Origin: Microbacterium sp. MYb72
GTDB lineage: Bacteria > Actinomycetota > Actinomycetes > Actinomycetales > Microbacteriaceae
DNA: 64,000 bases
Assembly (NCBI RefSeq): GCF_002979415.1
Contig: NZ_PCOT01000012.1
Span: forward strand, 36,114 to 100,113
Reading direction: 5' to 3'
Shown piece by piece: positions 34,900 to 43,451 of the stretch; the first letter of the stretch is position 1, and each line of letters starts with the position of its first letter. The position numbers and the translations under genes are program-made. The notes beneath the pieces were generated by a model. The model saw only the letters and a program-made list of their open reading frames with translations. It had not been told where the DNA came from and made no database searches.

Positions 34900-35298
34900 T
34901 CAGCCGATCGTGCGCGGGTCGGGGTCGCCGTCGCGCGGTGGACGCAGCCGATCGGGGATCGGCCACGCCAGCGTGAACTGCGCCGTCGCCGGACGGGTCA
35001 TGTCGCCGAAGTCGTCGATCTTCACGACGATCCGCCCCGGAGCGCCCACCTCGTCGGGTGTCACCTCGAGGATCCGCACCCGCAGCGGGCGGTCGGCTTC
35101 GCCCTCCAGCATCCACGGGTCCGCGAGCCAGGCGATCCCCCGGTCCTCCAGCGCGACTTCGGCGTCCAGCCATTCGACGGGATCGGATGCCGTGCGCCCC
35201 AGCACGTCGACGGCGACCCAGTCGTCTCCCTCGGGGTGGATCCATCCGAGGAGCTCGCCGTCGTCGCGGCGGTGCGGGGTCCAGTCTGCGTAGGGCAT
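34900..35298 (-). CDS. conserved hypothetical protein (132 aa)
   Basis: Unknown function. No signal peptide, no membrane helix; the start MPYADWTPHRRDDGELLGWI and the regular Trp/acidic beta pattern suggest a compact beta protein of a type found as single genes in Microbacteriaceae. It converges with the MFS exporter with 24 bases between. The start ATG lies six bases after TAGCAT. Confidence 0.65.
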   Translation of the reverse strand: MPYADWTPHRRDDGELLGWIHPEGDDWVAVDVLGRTASDPVEWLDAEVALEDRGIAWLADPWMLEGEADRPLRVRILEVTPDEVGAPGRIVVKIDDFGDMTRPATAQFTLAWPIPDRLRPPRDGDPDPRTIG

Positions 35299-35304
35299 CT
35301 CCCG

Positions 35305-35310
35305 ATGCTA
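35305..35310 (-). promoter_or_regulatory. candidate -10 (TAGCAT), leaderless start
   Basis: TAGCAT on the minus strand ends six bases before the ATG at 35298. Confidence 0.5.
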
Positions 35311-35338
35311 ACCGCCGGATGCCGTGGCCGGCAGAACG

Positions 35339-36262
35339 TCAGTGCGTGTACTCCATGAGCTCGACGCCGAGCACGCGGAAGGCGTCGTGCGCCCTCAGCC
35401 GGTGCGCGATCGAGAGATCGTCGAAGCAGACGATGAGCGAGTAGGCCACGCCGGCGCGGGGCCCCGCGAGGACTCCCGCCTCGGCGCGGACGCCGCGATC
35501 ACGCCCGGTCTTGTTGATGAAGAGCAGGCCGTGCGCGTCGTGGTCATGGGCGAACGGGTCGAGGCCCGTCGACGCGGCGACGAGGCTGAGGTCCTGGTTG
35601 AGGCTGAGCCACTCCGACACCTGAGCGCTGACGGCCGCATCGACCACCTGGGAGTTCACGAGAGCCGAGAAGAGCCCGGCGAGCTCGCGCGCCGAGCCGA
35701 CGGAGACATGCGGGGCGTCATCGGGGCCCCGCTCATCACGGAACCGATCGAGCAGCGCCGTGCGGCGCAGCCCCAGCGATTCGATGCGCTCGCGCACCCG
35801 ATCGTGTCCGACCTTCTGCAGGAGCGCGTTCACGGCGATCGGGTCACCGGCCGTGGCGGCGAGCACGGCGAGGTCTTCCAGCGGCAGAGCGGGAGCGTGC
35901 AGATGACGCCACAGCCCCGATGTCGACACCTGATCCACCGCGGTGCGATCGACGATCTCGAGCGGGTCGAGCGTTCCGGCCTCGAACCCCGCGGCGACCT
36001 CGATCAGCAGGGGCACCACGCCCAGCCCGGCCACGGGCATCGTCACATGGTCGTCTCCGGAGAGGACGTGCACGTGGCTGTCGAGGTCGACGACGTGCAC
36101 CGACACTTGCGCCCCGGCATCCGCCAGCGCCTCCAGCGCGCGCAGCGTCGAGGTGAACGACCGCCGACCGGCGGCGGCACGACGCGGCAGGCGCCGACTG
36201 GTGCGCTGAGAGCGGCGCAGCATCGCCTGCGACGGCCCTTCGACAGGCTCGGGAGCGCCCAC
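35339..36262 (-). CDS. class A beta-lactamase-fold protein lacking the catalytic Ser and Lys (307 aa)
   Basis: The fold is recognisable: a KTG box (residues 249-251, LLFINKTGRDRG), a TAGD segment (135-138) in place of SDN, and PLLIEVAAGFEAGTL after the usual nucleophile position. But the SxxK motif reads GLGV (79-82), so both the nucleophile Ser and the general-base Lys are missing; it should not hydrolyse beta-lactams. No signal peptide is seen; the first 35 residues are basic. A binding or regulatory role is likely. The GTG start has AAGGA six bases upstream. Codons 3-9 fall in a widespread repeat (see 36238-36258). Confidence 0.75.
   Translation of the reverse strand: MGAPEPVEGPSQAMLRRSQRTSRRLPRRAAAGRRSFTSTLRALEALADAGAQVSVHVVDLDSHVHVLSGDDHVTMPVAGLGVVPLLIEVAAGFEAGTLDPLEIVDRTAVDQVSTSGLWRHLHAPALPLEDLAVLAATAGDPIAVNALLQKVGHDRVRERIESLGLRRTALLDRFRDERGPDDAPHVSVGSARELAGLFSALVNSQVVDAAVSAQVSEWLSLNQDLSLVAASTGLDPFAHDHDAHGLLFINKTGRDRGVRAEAGVLAGPRAGVAYSLIVCFDDLSIAHRLRAHDAFRVLGVELMEYTH
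36238..36258. repeat. copy of the ccttcgacaggctc-type dispersed element
   Basis: The sequence ccttcgacaggctcgggagc is of a kind seen many times between and within genes of Microbacterium-like genomes. Here it falls inside the first codons of the beta-lactamase-fold gene. Identification rests on recall of the motif, only one copy is in this window. Confidence 0.45.
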
Positions 36263-36342
36263 GCGTGATCCTTACGGGGGGTGGATTGGCGGGAAGCCGC
36301 GGGATGCACTCCCCCGCAGCACGGATATCGTAACCCCCGCGA

Positions 36343-36357
36343 GTGAGGAACCCTCAC
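36343..36357. promoter_or_regulatory. 15-bp palindrome upstream of the beta-lactamase-fold gene
   Basis: GTGAGG and CCTCAC flank three bases, about 80 bases upstream of the GTG at 36262 in the 177-base gap. A candidate operator for a dimeric repressor. Confidence 0.4.
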
Positions 36358-36395
36358 AAACTCCGGAGATTGGTCATCAGATCGTCACATGCGCG

Positions 36396-36433
36396 GCGTG
36401 CGCAGCGTCAGAAGTCTGTGACGCTGCGCACGC
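36396..36433 (-). terminator. terminator-like hairpin after the M13 peptidase gene
   Basis: A perfect 15-bp stem (36396-36410 with 36419-36433) with an eight-base loop begins seven bases after the peptidase stop codon. No T-run follows. Confidence 0.7.
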
Positions 36434-36439
36434 GGGCGT

Positions 36440-38404
36440 TCACCAGATGGTGACGCGGTCGCCCTCGGGCAGCCACAGAGCGTCGTCGGAGGTGACCCCG
36501 AACGCCTCGTAGAACGCGTCGATGTTGCGCACGATCTGATTGCAGCGGAACTCGTTCGGCGAGTGCGGGTCGATCGTGAGCAGGCGCAGCGTCTCCGCCT
36601 CGCGGCTCTTCTGCTGCCACACCTGGCCCCACGACAGCAGCAGTCGCTGCACGCCGGTGTACCCGTCGATGACGGGCGCCTCGGCACCCCCGAGCGAGAG
36701 CTCGTACGCCTTCAGCGCGATGCCGAGTCCGCCCAGGTCGCCGATGTTCTCGCCGATCGTGAGCGCCCCGTTGACGTGGTGCTCGGCGTCGAGTCCCTCG
36801 GGGACGAGCGCGTCGTACTGCGCGATGAGGGCCTTGGTGCGCTCCTCGAACGCCGAGCGGTCGGCATCCGTCCACCAGTCCTCGAGCTTGCCGTCGCCGT
36901 CGTAGCGGCTGCCCTGGTCGTCGAACCCGTGGCCGATCTCGTGGCCGATGACCGCGCCGATGCCGCCGTAGTTCGCCGCCGCGTCGCGCGAGGCGTCGAA
37001 GAAGGGGTACTGCAGGATCGCCGCGGGGAACACGATCTCGTTCATCGACGGGTTGTAGTACGCGTTCACCATCTGCGGAGGCATGTGCCACTCTGTGCGG
37101 TCGATCGGCGTGCCGACCTTGTCGATGTGGCGGTCGTGCTCGAAGATCGCGGCGCGGCGGACGTTGCCGAACAGGTCGGCGCGGTCGATCGCGAGGGAGG
37201 AGTAGTCGCGCCACACCTCGGGGTGTCCGATCTTCGGGGTGAAGGCGTCGAGCTTGGCGAGGGCGCGCTCACGGGTCTCTGAGGTCATCCACTCGAGCTC
37301 GGCGATGCTCTGCCGGTACGCCTCGATCAGGTTGTCGACCAGCTCGTCCATCGCGGCCTTGGCCGTCGGCGGGTAGTGCCGCTCGACGTAGACCTTGCCG
37401 ATGGCCTCGCCCAGCGCGCCCTCGGTGACGGACACTCCGCGCTTCCAGCGCTCGCGGATCGTCGGGACGCCGGACAGCTCGGTGCCGTAGAACGAGAAGT
37501 TCTCCTGCACGAGGTCGTCTGTCAGGTACGGGGCGGCCGCGTGCACGACCTGCGCACGCAGCCACGCCTTCCAGTCGTCGAGGCGCTCGTCGGTCAGCAG
37601 CGTGCCGAGTCCCTCGAAGAAGCTGGGCTGCGAGACGACCGCCTCGGCGAGCGCGACCGGGTTGGACGGGCTGACCGCGTCTCGCCACGCGCCGAGATCG
37701 ACGCCAACGAGCTCCTGCAGCTCGGCCCAGGTCTTGAGGTTGTAGGTCTCCACGGCATCGCGACTGCGCACGTTGTCCCAGTGGTGCCCCGCGAGCTCGG
37801 TCTCGAGGGCGATGGAGCGCTCCGCCTCGGACGCTGCGTCGGAGACGCCGGCGAGAGCGAGCAGGCGCTCGAGGTGCTCGCGGTACTTCGCCCGCGTGTC
37901 TTCGAAGGTGTCGAGGCGGTAGTAGCTCTCGTCGGGCAGCGACAGACCACCCTGCAGCAGCACCGGGACGTAGCGCTCGGGGTCACCGGGGTCGCCGTCG
38001 ACGTACAGTCCGATCAGGTGGGCGCGACCGTCGCGGTCGTACGCGCCCGCGACGCGCAGGAACGCGGGGACGCCGTCGATCGCGTCGATCTCGGCGAGGG
38101 TGTCGGCCAGCGGGGTCACGCCCGCCGCGGCGATGCGGTCGGTGTCCATGAAGCTCGCGAACAGGTCGCCGATCTTGCGAGCGAGGGTGCCGTCGGCGGC
38201 ATCCTGCGACTCTTCGATGATGGCCCTGACGTCTTTCTCGGCCTGCTCGGCGAGGAGGTGGAAGGACCCCCACCGCGCCTTGTCGCCCGGGATCTCGGTG
38301 CGGGACAGCCACGCGCCGTTGACGTGGCGGTACAGGTCATCCTGCGGACGGATGTCGGAGCTGAACTCTTCGGTGGCCAGGCCAGAGGGGAGGACGTCTG
38401 TCAT
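36440..38404 (-). CDS. pepO: M13-family zinc metallopeptidase (neprilysin/PepO type)
   Basis: 654-residue endopeptidase for short peptides. The zinc motif HEIGH lies at 488-492 (VIGHEIGHGFDDQGSRYDGDG gives the second Glu region downstream), preceded by the substrate-binding NAYYNPSMNEIVFPAAILQ and followed by GENIGDLGGLGIALKAY with the third zinc ligand Glu. No signal peptide, so it is cytoplasmic like most bacterial PepO. Leaderless start: TAGGCT ends six bases before the ATG. Confidence 0.95.
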   Translation of the reverse strand: MTDVLPSGLATEEFSSDIRPQDDLYRHVNGAWLSRTEIPGDKARWGSFHLLAEQAEKDVRAIIEESQDAADGTLARKIGDLFASFMDTDRIAAAGVTPLADTLAEIDAIDGVPAFLRVAGAYDRDGRAHLIGLYVDGDPGDPERYVPVLLQGGLSLPDESYYRLDTFEDTRAKYREHLERLLALAGVSDAASEAERSIALETELAGHHWDNVRSRDAVETYNLKTWAELQELVGVDLGAWRDAVSPSNPVALAEAVVSQPSFFEGLGTLLTDERLDDWKAWLRAQVVHAAAPYLTDDLVQENFSFYGTELSGVPTIRERWKRGVSVTEGALGEAIGKVYVERHYPPTAKAAMDELVDNLIEAYRQSIAELEWMTSETRERALAKLDAFTPKIGHPEVWRDYSSLAIDRADLFGNVRRAAIFEHDRHIDKVGTPIDRTEWHMPPQMVNAYYNPSMNEIVFPAAILQYPFFDASRDAAANYGGIGAVIGHEIGHGFDDQGSRYDGDGKLEDWWTDADRSAFEERTKALIAQYDALVPEGLDAEHHVNGALTIGENIGDLGGLGIALKAYELSLGGAEAPVIDGYTGVQRLLLSWGQVWQQKSREAETLRLLTIDPHSPNEFRCNQIVRNIDAFYEAFGVTSDDALWLPEGDRVTIW

Positions 38405-38410
38405 GCGAAC

Positions 38411-38416
38411 AGCCTA
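38411..38416 (-). promoter_or_regulatory. candidate -10 of pepO (TAGGCT)
   Basis: TAGGCT on the minus strand ends six bases before the pepO ATG; the identical hexamer at the same spacing precedes several other genes in the window. Confidence 0.55.
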
Positions 38417-38443
38417 TGCGGCGACGCCGACATCGGGCGCCGT

Positions 38444-39601
38444 TCACTCCCGCTCCTGCGCCGCCCCGTACGGCAGCAGCACGTTCATGCGGAACCCGTC
38501 CGCGGTCAGCTCGGCGACGACGTCCCCGCCGTGGGCGCGGGCGAGACCGCGGGCGATCGAGAGCCCGATCCCCGACCCGGACGACACGAGACCGTCGCCG
38601 GACGTCGTGCGCGCGGCATCCGCACGCCAGCCGATGTCGAACATCCGGTCCAGATCCTCGACGGCCACCCCCGCCCCGTGGTCGAGGATCCCGAGCACCA
38701 GGCCGCGGCCGGCTCCCTCCGACGCCGTGATGACGATGTCGGTCCCTGCGGGGGCGTGGGCGACGGCGTTCGTGAGCAGATTGCCGATGATCCGCCCCAG
38801 CTGGTGCGGATCCGCCCACAGCACCTGACCGGCGATCCCCCGCTCGACGATGCGCAGCCCTCGACGCTCGGCCGCCGCGCGGACATCGGCGACGGCATCC
38901 GACACGATGTCCAGGAGCCCCACCTGCTCGGTGCGCAATTGCACCGCGCCCGCCGTCAGCTTCGACAGCTCGAAGAGATCGTCGACCATGCGGCTCATCG
39001 TCTCCACCTGCGCCCTCACCTCTCCGGCGAAGCGCTCCGGCGCATCGGCGGCCCCCGCCTCGACAGACTCCGCGAGCGCGCGGACGGCCGTCAGCGGCGT
39101 GCGCAGATCGTGCGAGATCCATGCGAAGAACCGTCGCCGCGCCGAGTCCAGCTGCTCCAGCTCCGTGCGCGCAGCCTCCACCTTCGCCGAGACGGCCGCG
39201 AGCTGGGCGGAGAGATCGTCGATCTCGCTCCACCCCGACGGCTCCGCCTCCACCACGTCGCCGCCGCCCACGCGATCGAGCGACGCGGCGAACCTGCCGA
39301 GCGACGACCGCGCCGCGCGGGCGACGATCCATCCCACGGCGAGCGCGAGTGCGAGGGAGACGCCGAGGACGACGACGAGCACCGTCAGGTCGTGCACGGA
39401 GATGTACATCTCGATCGAGATCGCGAGGACGGATGCCGTCATCGCCGCCGTACCCGCGCACGCCACCACGAGGAACTGGGCGGTCATGGTGCGGCGACGC
39501 AGCAGTCGGAGCGCCAGGAGCGCGACGGCGGCCACGACGGCCGCGCACAGGATGCCGGTCACCACGATGAGGGCGACGTCTCCCGCCGCGAGCCCCATCA
39601 T
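38444..39601 (-). CDS. two-component sensor histidine kinase (385 aa)
   Basis: Membrane sensor with three to four N-terminal helices within residues 1-105 and almost no extracellular domain, so it senses within the membrane. A HAMP-like linker leads to the phosphoacceptor His164 (WISHDLRTPL), and the ATPase boxes follow: N box NLLTNAVAHAP, G1 LDHGAGV and G2 GSGIGLSIARGL. The ATG start overlaps the regulator stop by four bases. Partner of the upstream response regulator; divergent DM13/DoxX genes are likely targets. Confidence 0.92.
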   Translation of the reverse strand: MMGLAAGDVALIVVTGILCAAVVAAVALLALRLLRRRTMTAQFLVVACAGTAAMTASVLAISIEMYISVHDLTVLVVVLGVSLALALAVGWIVARAARSSLGRFAASLDRVGGGDVVEAEPSGWSEIDDLSAQLAAVSAKVEAARTELEQLDSARRRFFAWISHDLRTPLTAVRALAESVEAGAADAPERFAGEVRAQVETMSRMVDDLFELSKLTAGAVQLRTEQVGLLDIVSDAVADVRAAAERRGLRIVERGIAGQVLWADPHQLGRIIGNLLTNAVAHAPAGTDIVITASEGAGRGLVLGILDHGAGVAVEDLDRMFDIGWRADAARTTSGDGLVSSGSGIGLSIARGLARAHGGDVVAELTADGFRMNVLLPYGAAQERE

Positions 39602-40293
39602 CCCGCCCTCCCCTGCGGCGAGAAGAAGTAGCCGACGCCCCACTCGGTGTGCAGGTGCTGCGGACTCTGCGGATCGGTTTCGATCTTCTCCCTGAGGCGC
39701 CGCACGTGCACGGTGACGGTGGCGCCGTCTCCGACGGTCCACCCCCACACCTCGCGCAGGATCTCGTCGCGACCGATCACGCGGTCCGGGTTGCGGACGA
39801 GGAACACGAGGAGGTCGTGCTCGCGCGCCGTGAGGACGACCTCGACCCCGCGCACCCACACGCGACGGCGCAGGGGGTCCACCCGGAAATCCCCGGCGAT
39901 GATCTCCGCCGCCGACCCCGCGACGCGAGCGCGACGCACGAGCGCGCCGACACGCAGCAGCAGCTCGCGCAGGGAGAACGGCTTCGCGAGGTAGTCGTCC
40001 GCGCCGGCCTCGAGCCCGTCGATGCGGTCCTCCACCTGCCCCAGCGCCGTCAGCATCATGATCGGAACGTCGGAGATCGAGCGGATCTCACGGCAGAGCT
40101 CGTCGCCGCTGATGCCCGGCAGCATCCGATCGACGATCACGAGGTCGGGAGGGCCGGCCGAGATGGCCCTCCTCGCGGCGATCCCGTCGCCGTAGGCGGC
40201 GACGGCGTACCCGTTGGCGCGCAGGTAGGCGTCGACCGCTCCTCTGACGGTCGGGTCGTCCTCCACGACGACGACGCGGGCGGCCTCCTCCAT
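39598..40293 (-). CDS. OmpR-family response regulator (231 aa)
   Basis: Receiver domain with acidic pocket VVEDDP, phosphoacceptor Asp55 (VIVDRMLPG) and the conserved Lys in YLAKPFS, followed by a winged-helix effector domain (EHDLLVFLVRNPDRVIGRDEIL ... VTVHVRRLREKI). Start at ATG 40293, with TAGTGT seven bases upstream and no ribosome site. It is divergent from the DM13 lipoprotein gene across 146 bases, which hold the likely binding site. Confidence 0.93.
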   Translation of the reverse strand: MEEAARVVVVEDDPTVRGAVDAYLRANGYAVAAYGDGIAARRAISAGPPDLVIVDRMLPGISGDELCREIRSISDVPIMMLTALGQVEDRIDGLEAGADDYLAKPFSLRELLLRVGALVRRARVAGSAAEIIAGDFRVDPLRRRVWVRGVEVVLTAREHDLLVFLVRNPDRVIGRDEILREVWGWTVGDGATVTVHVRRLREKIETDPQSPQHLHTEWGVGYFFSPQGRAG

Positions 40294-40300
40294 GCGGTCG

Positions 40301-40306
40301 ACACTA
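40301..40306 (-). promoter_or_regulatory. candidate -10 of the response regulator gene (TAGTGT)
   Basis: TAGTGT on the minus strand ends seven bases before the ATG at 40293. Confidence 0.45.
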
Positions 40307-40439
40307 GTCGCGGGGCGAGCACGGCCAGCCCGTTCCTTACGATCCTGAAAGGACTCCCCTTTCGCGCGGCCCCGCTCCGTAGCGTGCTCGGCAGTGCAAT
40401 CAGCCGCGGCACCCGCCGTACAGCGAACAGGAGAATCCC

Positions 40440-40871
40440 ATGCGCACGACCGCTCTCGCCGCCACAGCGGCACTCGCCCTCGCCCTCTCGCTCAGCGCCT
40501 GCAGCTCGCCAGGCGCCGACAGCGGAACGAAGCCGGAGCCCTCGACGTCGCAGAGCGCCTCCATGGGGATGGAGCGGACCGGAGACTTCGCCGGCCTCAA
40601 CGACAAGACCGTGAAGGGCTCGGTGTCGGTGTCAGACGGGATGCTCGTCCTGTCGGACTTCTCCTCCGACGAGGGACCCGACCTGCACGTCTACCTGACG
40701 AACGGGACCGACGAGGCCGCCGTCTCGGCAGGGGTGATGGTCGATGCGGTGTCCTTCGACACCGCATCGCAGACCTTCACCCTGAAGGGCGCCGACATCG
40801 CCGACTACACCTACGTCGTGATCCACTGCGACAAGGCCAAGGCGGTGTTCGGCGCCGCGAAGCTGTCATGA
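40440..40871 (+). CDS. DM13-domain lipoprotein (143 aa)
   Basis: A signal peptide with lipobox LSLSAC (Cys21) is followed by a Ser/Thr-rich linker and a DM13 domain (about residues 45-143: GLNDKTVKGSVSVSDGMLVL, PDLHVYLTNG, YTYVVIHCDKAKAVFG). DM13 domains are beta-rich and thought to act in surface redox or electron transfer; the single Cys in IHCDK fits this. An AGGAGA ribosome site precedes the ATG. It is coupled by ATGA overlap to a DoxX-like gene. Confidence 0.88.
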   Translation: MRTTALAATAALALALSLSACSSPGADSGTKPEPSTSQSASMGMERTGDFAGLNDKTVKGSVSVSDGMLVLSDFSSDEGPDLHVYLTNGTDEAAVSAGVMVDAVSFDTASQTFTLKGADIADYTYVVIHCDKAKAVFGAAKLS

Positions 40872-41341
40872 ACGGCGCCGGACGGTCCCTCGCCCTCGCC
40901 TCGTCGCTGCTCGGCGGCGCGGCGAGGGTCGCCGTCGGGGTCCTCTGGCTCCTGGAGGGGATCCTGAAGTACCGCGCGGGGTTCGGCGCGGCCGATATCG
41001 AGCTCGTCGCCAGGAGCACCGCAGGCAACAGCAGGACGCCCTGGTGGTTCGCGCCCCTCGGCGGCGCGATGGACAGCGCGGCGGGCCTCTTCGGGGTGGT
41101 GATACCGGCGCTCGAGACGCTGCTCGGCGCGCTTCTCCTCGTCGGCCTGATGACGAGACCCGTCGCGCTGGCGTCGATCGGGACGCTGATGCTCTACTGG
41201 GCGTCAGACCAGCTGATCGCCCAGTATCCCGTGATGGTGCTGCTGTCGGCGCTCGTGCTCGTGCTGCCGGCGGCGGGACGGTTCGGGGTCGACGGCTGGT
41301 GGCGGAGACGTCGGAACGCCTCTCGACGGGACCCGGACTGA
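40868..41341 (+). CDS. DoxX-like membrane protein (157 aa)
   Basis: Four predicted membrane helices. The first, ARVAVGVLWLLEGILKYRAGFG, and the glycine-rich second and third helices match the DoxX family, linked to thiol and quinone redox balance in actinobacteria. The start overlaps the DM13 gene stop by four bases, so the two make one functional unit under the facing two-component system. The stop is only four bases from that of the next, convergent gene. Confidence 0.85.
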   Translation: MNGAGRSLALASSLLGGAARVAVGVLWLLEGILKYRAGFGAADIELVARSTAGNSRTPWWFAPLGGAMDSAAGLFGVVIPALETLLGALLLVGLMTRPVALASIGTLMLYWASDQLIAQYPVMVLLSALVLVLPAAGRFGVDGWWRRRRNASRRDPD

Positions 41342-41345
41342 GCGC

Positions 41346-41900
41346 TCAGCCCCTGCGTCGGATGCCGAAGCGGCGGCGCTTCGGCATCGCGGGAGCCTGG
41401 GGGATCGGGCGCGCCGCCCTGCGCTCCGCCCACGCGACGACCTCCGCATCGATGTCCCGCGGCTGCGTGACCACGGGCGGGCCGCCCTGCAGCTGCCGTC
41501 TCGCCTCCAGCACCCGGCGGTTGAAGTCCGCGAGCACGTCGCGCACATCGGCCTCGCGGCCGAGGAGGTCGAGCTGATCGTCCAGCTCGCGGTCCTCGGC
41601 GCGGAGGAGGATGGCGGGAGGGCCGAGCCCCGTGAGGTTCTCGGTCTCGATCTTCCGGCGGATCCACCAGTCCGGATCGTGGTGGTCGCCGAGGCCCTCG
41701 ATCGGCTTCCCCGCGCCGGGGAGGTCGTCGAAGTCGCCCCGGCGGATCGCGACCTGGATCGCGCTCTCGATGTAGGCGGCCCGGTCGACCGCCGCGGCGG
41801 CTCCGGGTGGCGTCCCGGTGTCAGCCTCGGCATCCGCGACCGCCTCGCCGCTCTGCTGACGCGCTCGATATCTCGCTGCCGCTTCTCGTGGATCGCTCAT
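41346..41900 (-). CDS. DUF1992 (DnaJ-homologue subfamily C member 28-like) protein (184 aa)
   Basis: The conserved DUF1992 core is visible: AYIESAIQVAIRRGDFDDLPGAGKP, followed by DPDWWIRRKIETENL, PAILLRAEDRELDDQLD and DVLADFNRRVLEAR. Function unknown; helical and cytoplasmic. I start at the ATG at 41900 with GGAGG five bases upstream; the GTG at 41906 lies inside that site. The 3' end codes for PKRRRFGI through a hairpin that may terminate the facing DoxX transcript. Confidence 0.88.
   Translation of the reverse strand: MSDPREAAARYRARQQSGEAVADAEADTGTPPGAAAAVDRAAYIESAIQVAIRRGDFDDLPGAGKPIEGLGDHHDPDWWIRRKIETENLTGLGPPAILLRAEDRELDDQLDLLGREADVRDVLADFNRRVLEARRQLQGGPPVVTQPRDIDAEVVAWAERRAARPIPQAPAMPKRRRFGIRRRG
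41362..41387. terminator. hairpin inside the 3' end of the DUF1992 gene
   Basis: An 11-bp perfect stem (41362-41372 with 41377-41387) and a four-base loop lie within coding DNA, just past the DoxX stop. As the two genes converge with a four-base gap it is the only terminator-like structure available to the DoxX transcript. Confidence 0.5.
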
Positions 41901-41976
41901 GTGCACCTCCGACTGCTCTCCAGCGTACGACGGCCGCGCAGTCAGGGCGCGGAGACGCGGTGTCCCCGCCAGCGCC

Positions 41977-41982
41977 TAGGCT
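41977..41982 (+). promoter_or_regulatory. candidate -10 of the MATE gene (TAGGCT)
   Basis: TAGGCT ends six bases before the GTG at 41989. Confidence 0.5.
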
Positions 41983-41988
41983 CTGAGG

Positions 41989-43311
41989 GTGACCAGGCCC
42001 GCCTCTCTGAACCGCGACATCCTGCGGCTCGCGGTGCCCGCGCTGGGCGCTCTAATCGCCGAGCCGGCCTTCCTCATCGTCGACGCCGCCCTCGTCGGCC
42101 ACCTCGGCACCACACCGCTCGCCGGGCTCGGCATCGCGGGAGCCGTCCTGCAGACGATCGTCGGGCTCATGGTCTTCCTCGCCTACTCGACCACCCCCGC
42201 CGTCGCCCGGAGGTTCGGCGCTGGCGCGCCGGGAGACGCCGTCTCGGTGGGCGTGAACGGCATGTGGCTGGCCCTCGGACTCGGAGCCGTGCTCGCCGTG
42301 ATCGGCGCCGTGTCGTCGCCCTGGCTGGTTTCCCTGTTCGGGGCGAGCGACGCCGTCGCGGCTCAGGCCGACGACTACCTCCGCATCTCGATGTGGGGTC
42401 TGCCGGCGATGCTGATCGTGTTCGCCGCGACCGGGCTGCTGCGCGGCATGCAGGACACGGTGACGCCGCTGTGGATCGCGGGGCTCGGGTTCGGCGCCAA
42501 CGCCCTGCTGAACGTCCTCTTCATCTACGGCTTCAACTGGGGCATCGCAGGATCGGCCGTCGGCACGGTGACCGCGCAATGGGGGATGGTCGCCGCCTAC
42601 GTGCTGGTCGTGCGGCGCCTCGCGACGAGGCACAGCGCCTCCCTGCGGGCGCAGCGCGACGGCATCCGCGGCACGGCCAGGTCGGGCGGTTGGCTGTTCC
42701 TGCGAACGGTGAGCCTGCGGGTGGCCCTGCTCGCCACCGTGGGCATCGCGACGGGCATCGGCACCACGGAACTCGCCGGCTGGCAGATCGTCTTCACGAT
42801 CTTCTCCGCCGCGGCGTTCGCTCTCGATGCGCTCGCGATCGCCGCTCAGGCACTGATCGGCAAGGAGCTCGGCGCCGGAGACGAGCGCAGGGTGCATCGC
42901 GTGCTCGCGCGCACCGTCGCGTGGGGCGCCTGGTTCGGCGTGATCGTCGGCGCCGTGATCGGCGCGCTGTCCGGTGTGCTCGGGATCCTGTTCACCGGCG
43001 ACCCGGAGGTCGCGTCCCTGGTCCAGCCCGCCCTCATCGTGCTCGCCGTCGCACAGCCGATCGCCGGGGTGGTCTTCGTCCTCGACGGCGTGCTGATGGG
43101 CGCCGGCGACGCCAGGTATCTGGCGGTCGCGGGCGGCCTCAACCTCGTGCCCTTCCTCCCCGCGCTGTGGATCATCTCGGCGAGCGGTGTCGACGGCAGC
43201 GCCGGGCTCGTCTGGCTCTCGGTCGCCTTCTTCGGCGTCTACCTCCTCGCCCGCCTCGGCACGCTGGGCTGGCGGGTGCGGTCGGGGCGCTGGGTCGCGG
43301 TGGACGCCTGA
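41989..43311 (+). CDS. MATE-family efflux transporter, DinF type (440 aa)
   Basis: Twelve predicted helices in two bundles. The N-terminal LNRDILRLAVPALGALIAEPAFLIVDAALVG is the DinF-type MATE start and the middle has TGLLRGMQDTVTPLWIAGLGFGANALLN, also typical. Exports drugs or metabolites using sodium or protons. No regulator or operon partner. GTG start with a TAGGCT box six bases upstream. Confidence 0.92.
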   Translation: MTRPASLNRDILRLAVPALGALIAEPAFLIVDAALVGHLGTTPLAGLGIAGAVLQTIVGLMVFLAYSTTPAVARRFGAGAPGDAVSVGVNGMWLALGLGAVLAVIGAVSSPWLVSLFGASDAVAAQADDYLRISMWGLPAMLIVFAATGLLRGMQDTVTPLWIAGLGFGANALLNVLFIYGFNWGIAGSAVGTVTAQWGMVAAYVLVVRRLATRHSASLRAQRDGIRGTARSGGWLFLRTVSLRVALLATVGIATGIGTTELAGWQIVFTIFSAAAFALDALAIAAQALIGKELGAGDERRVHRVLARTVAWGAWFGVIVGAVIGALSGVLGILFTGDPEVASLVQPALIVLAVAQPIAGVVFVLDGVLMGAGDARYLAVAGGLNLVPFLPALWIISASGVDGSAGLVWLSVAFFGVYLLARLGTLGWRVRSGRWVAVDA

Positions 43312-43451
43312 GGCCCCGACTCCTCGCCCACAGCCGGGGCCGACGCACGACTTCTCCACACGCTCGCGGATGTCCGGAATCCGTCATATCTGTGTACCGC
43401 GCATCCCTGGCACGCTCGTCGTGAGCGCAACAGAATGGGAGGGTGCTCGCG

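Noticed and set aside
35339..36262. antibiotic resistance beta-lactamase
   Set aside because: The nucleophile Ser and the Lys of SxxK are both missing and there is no secretion signal.
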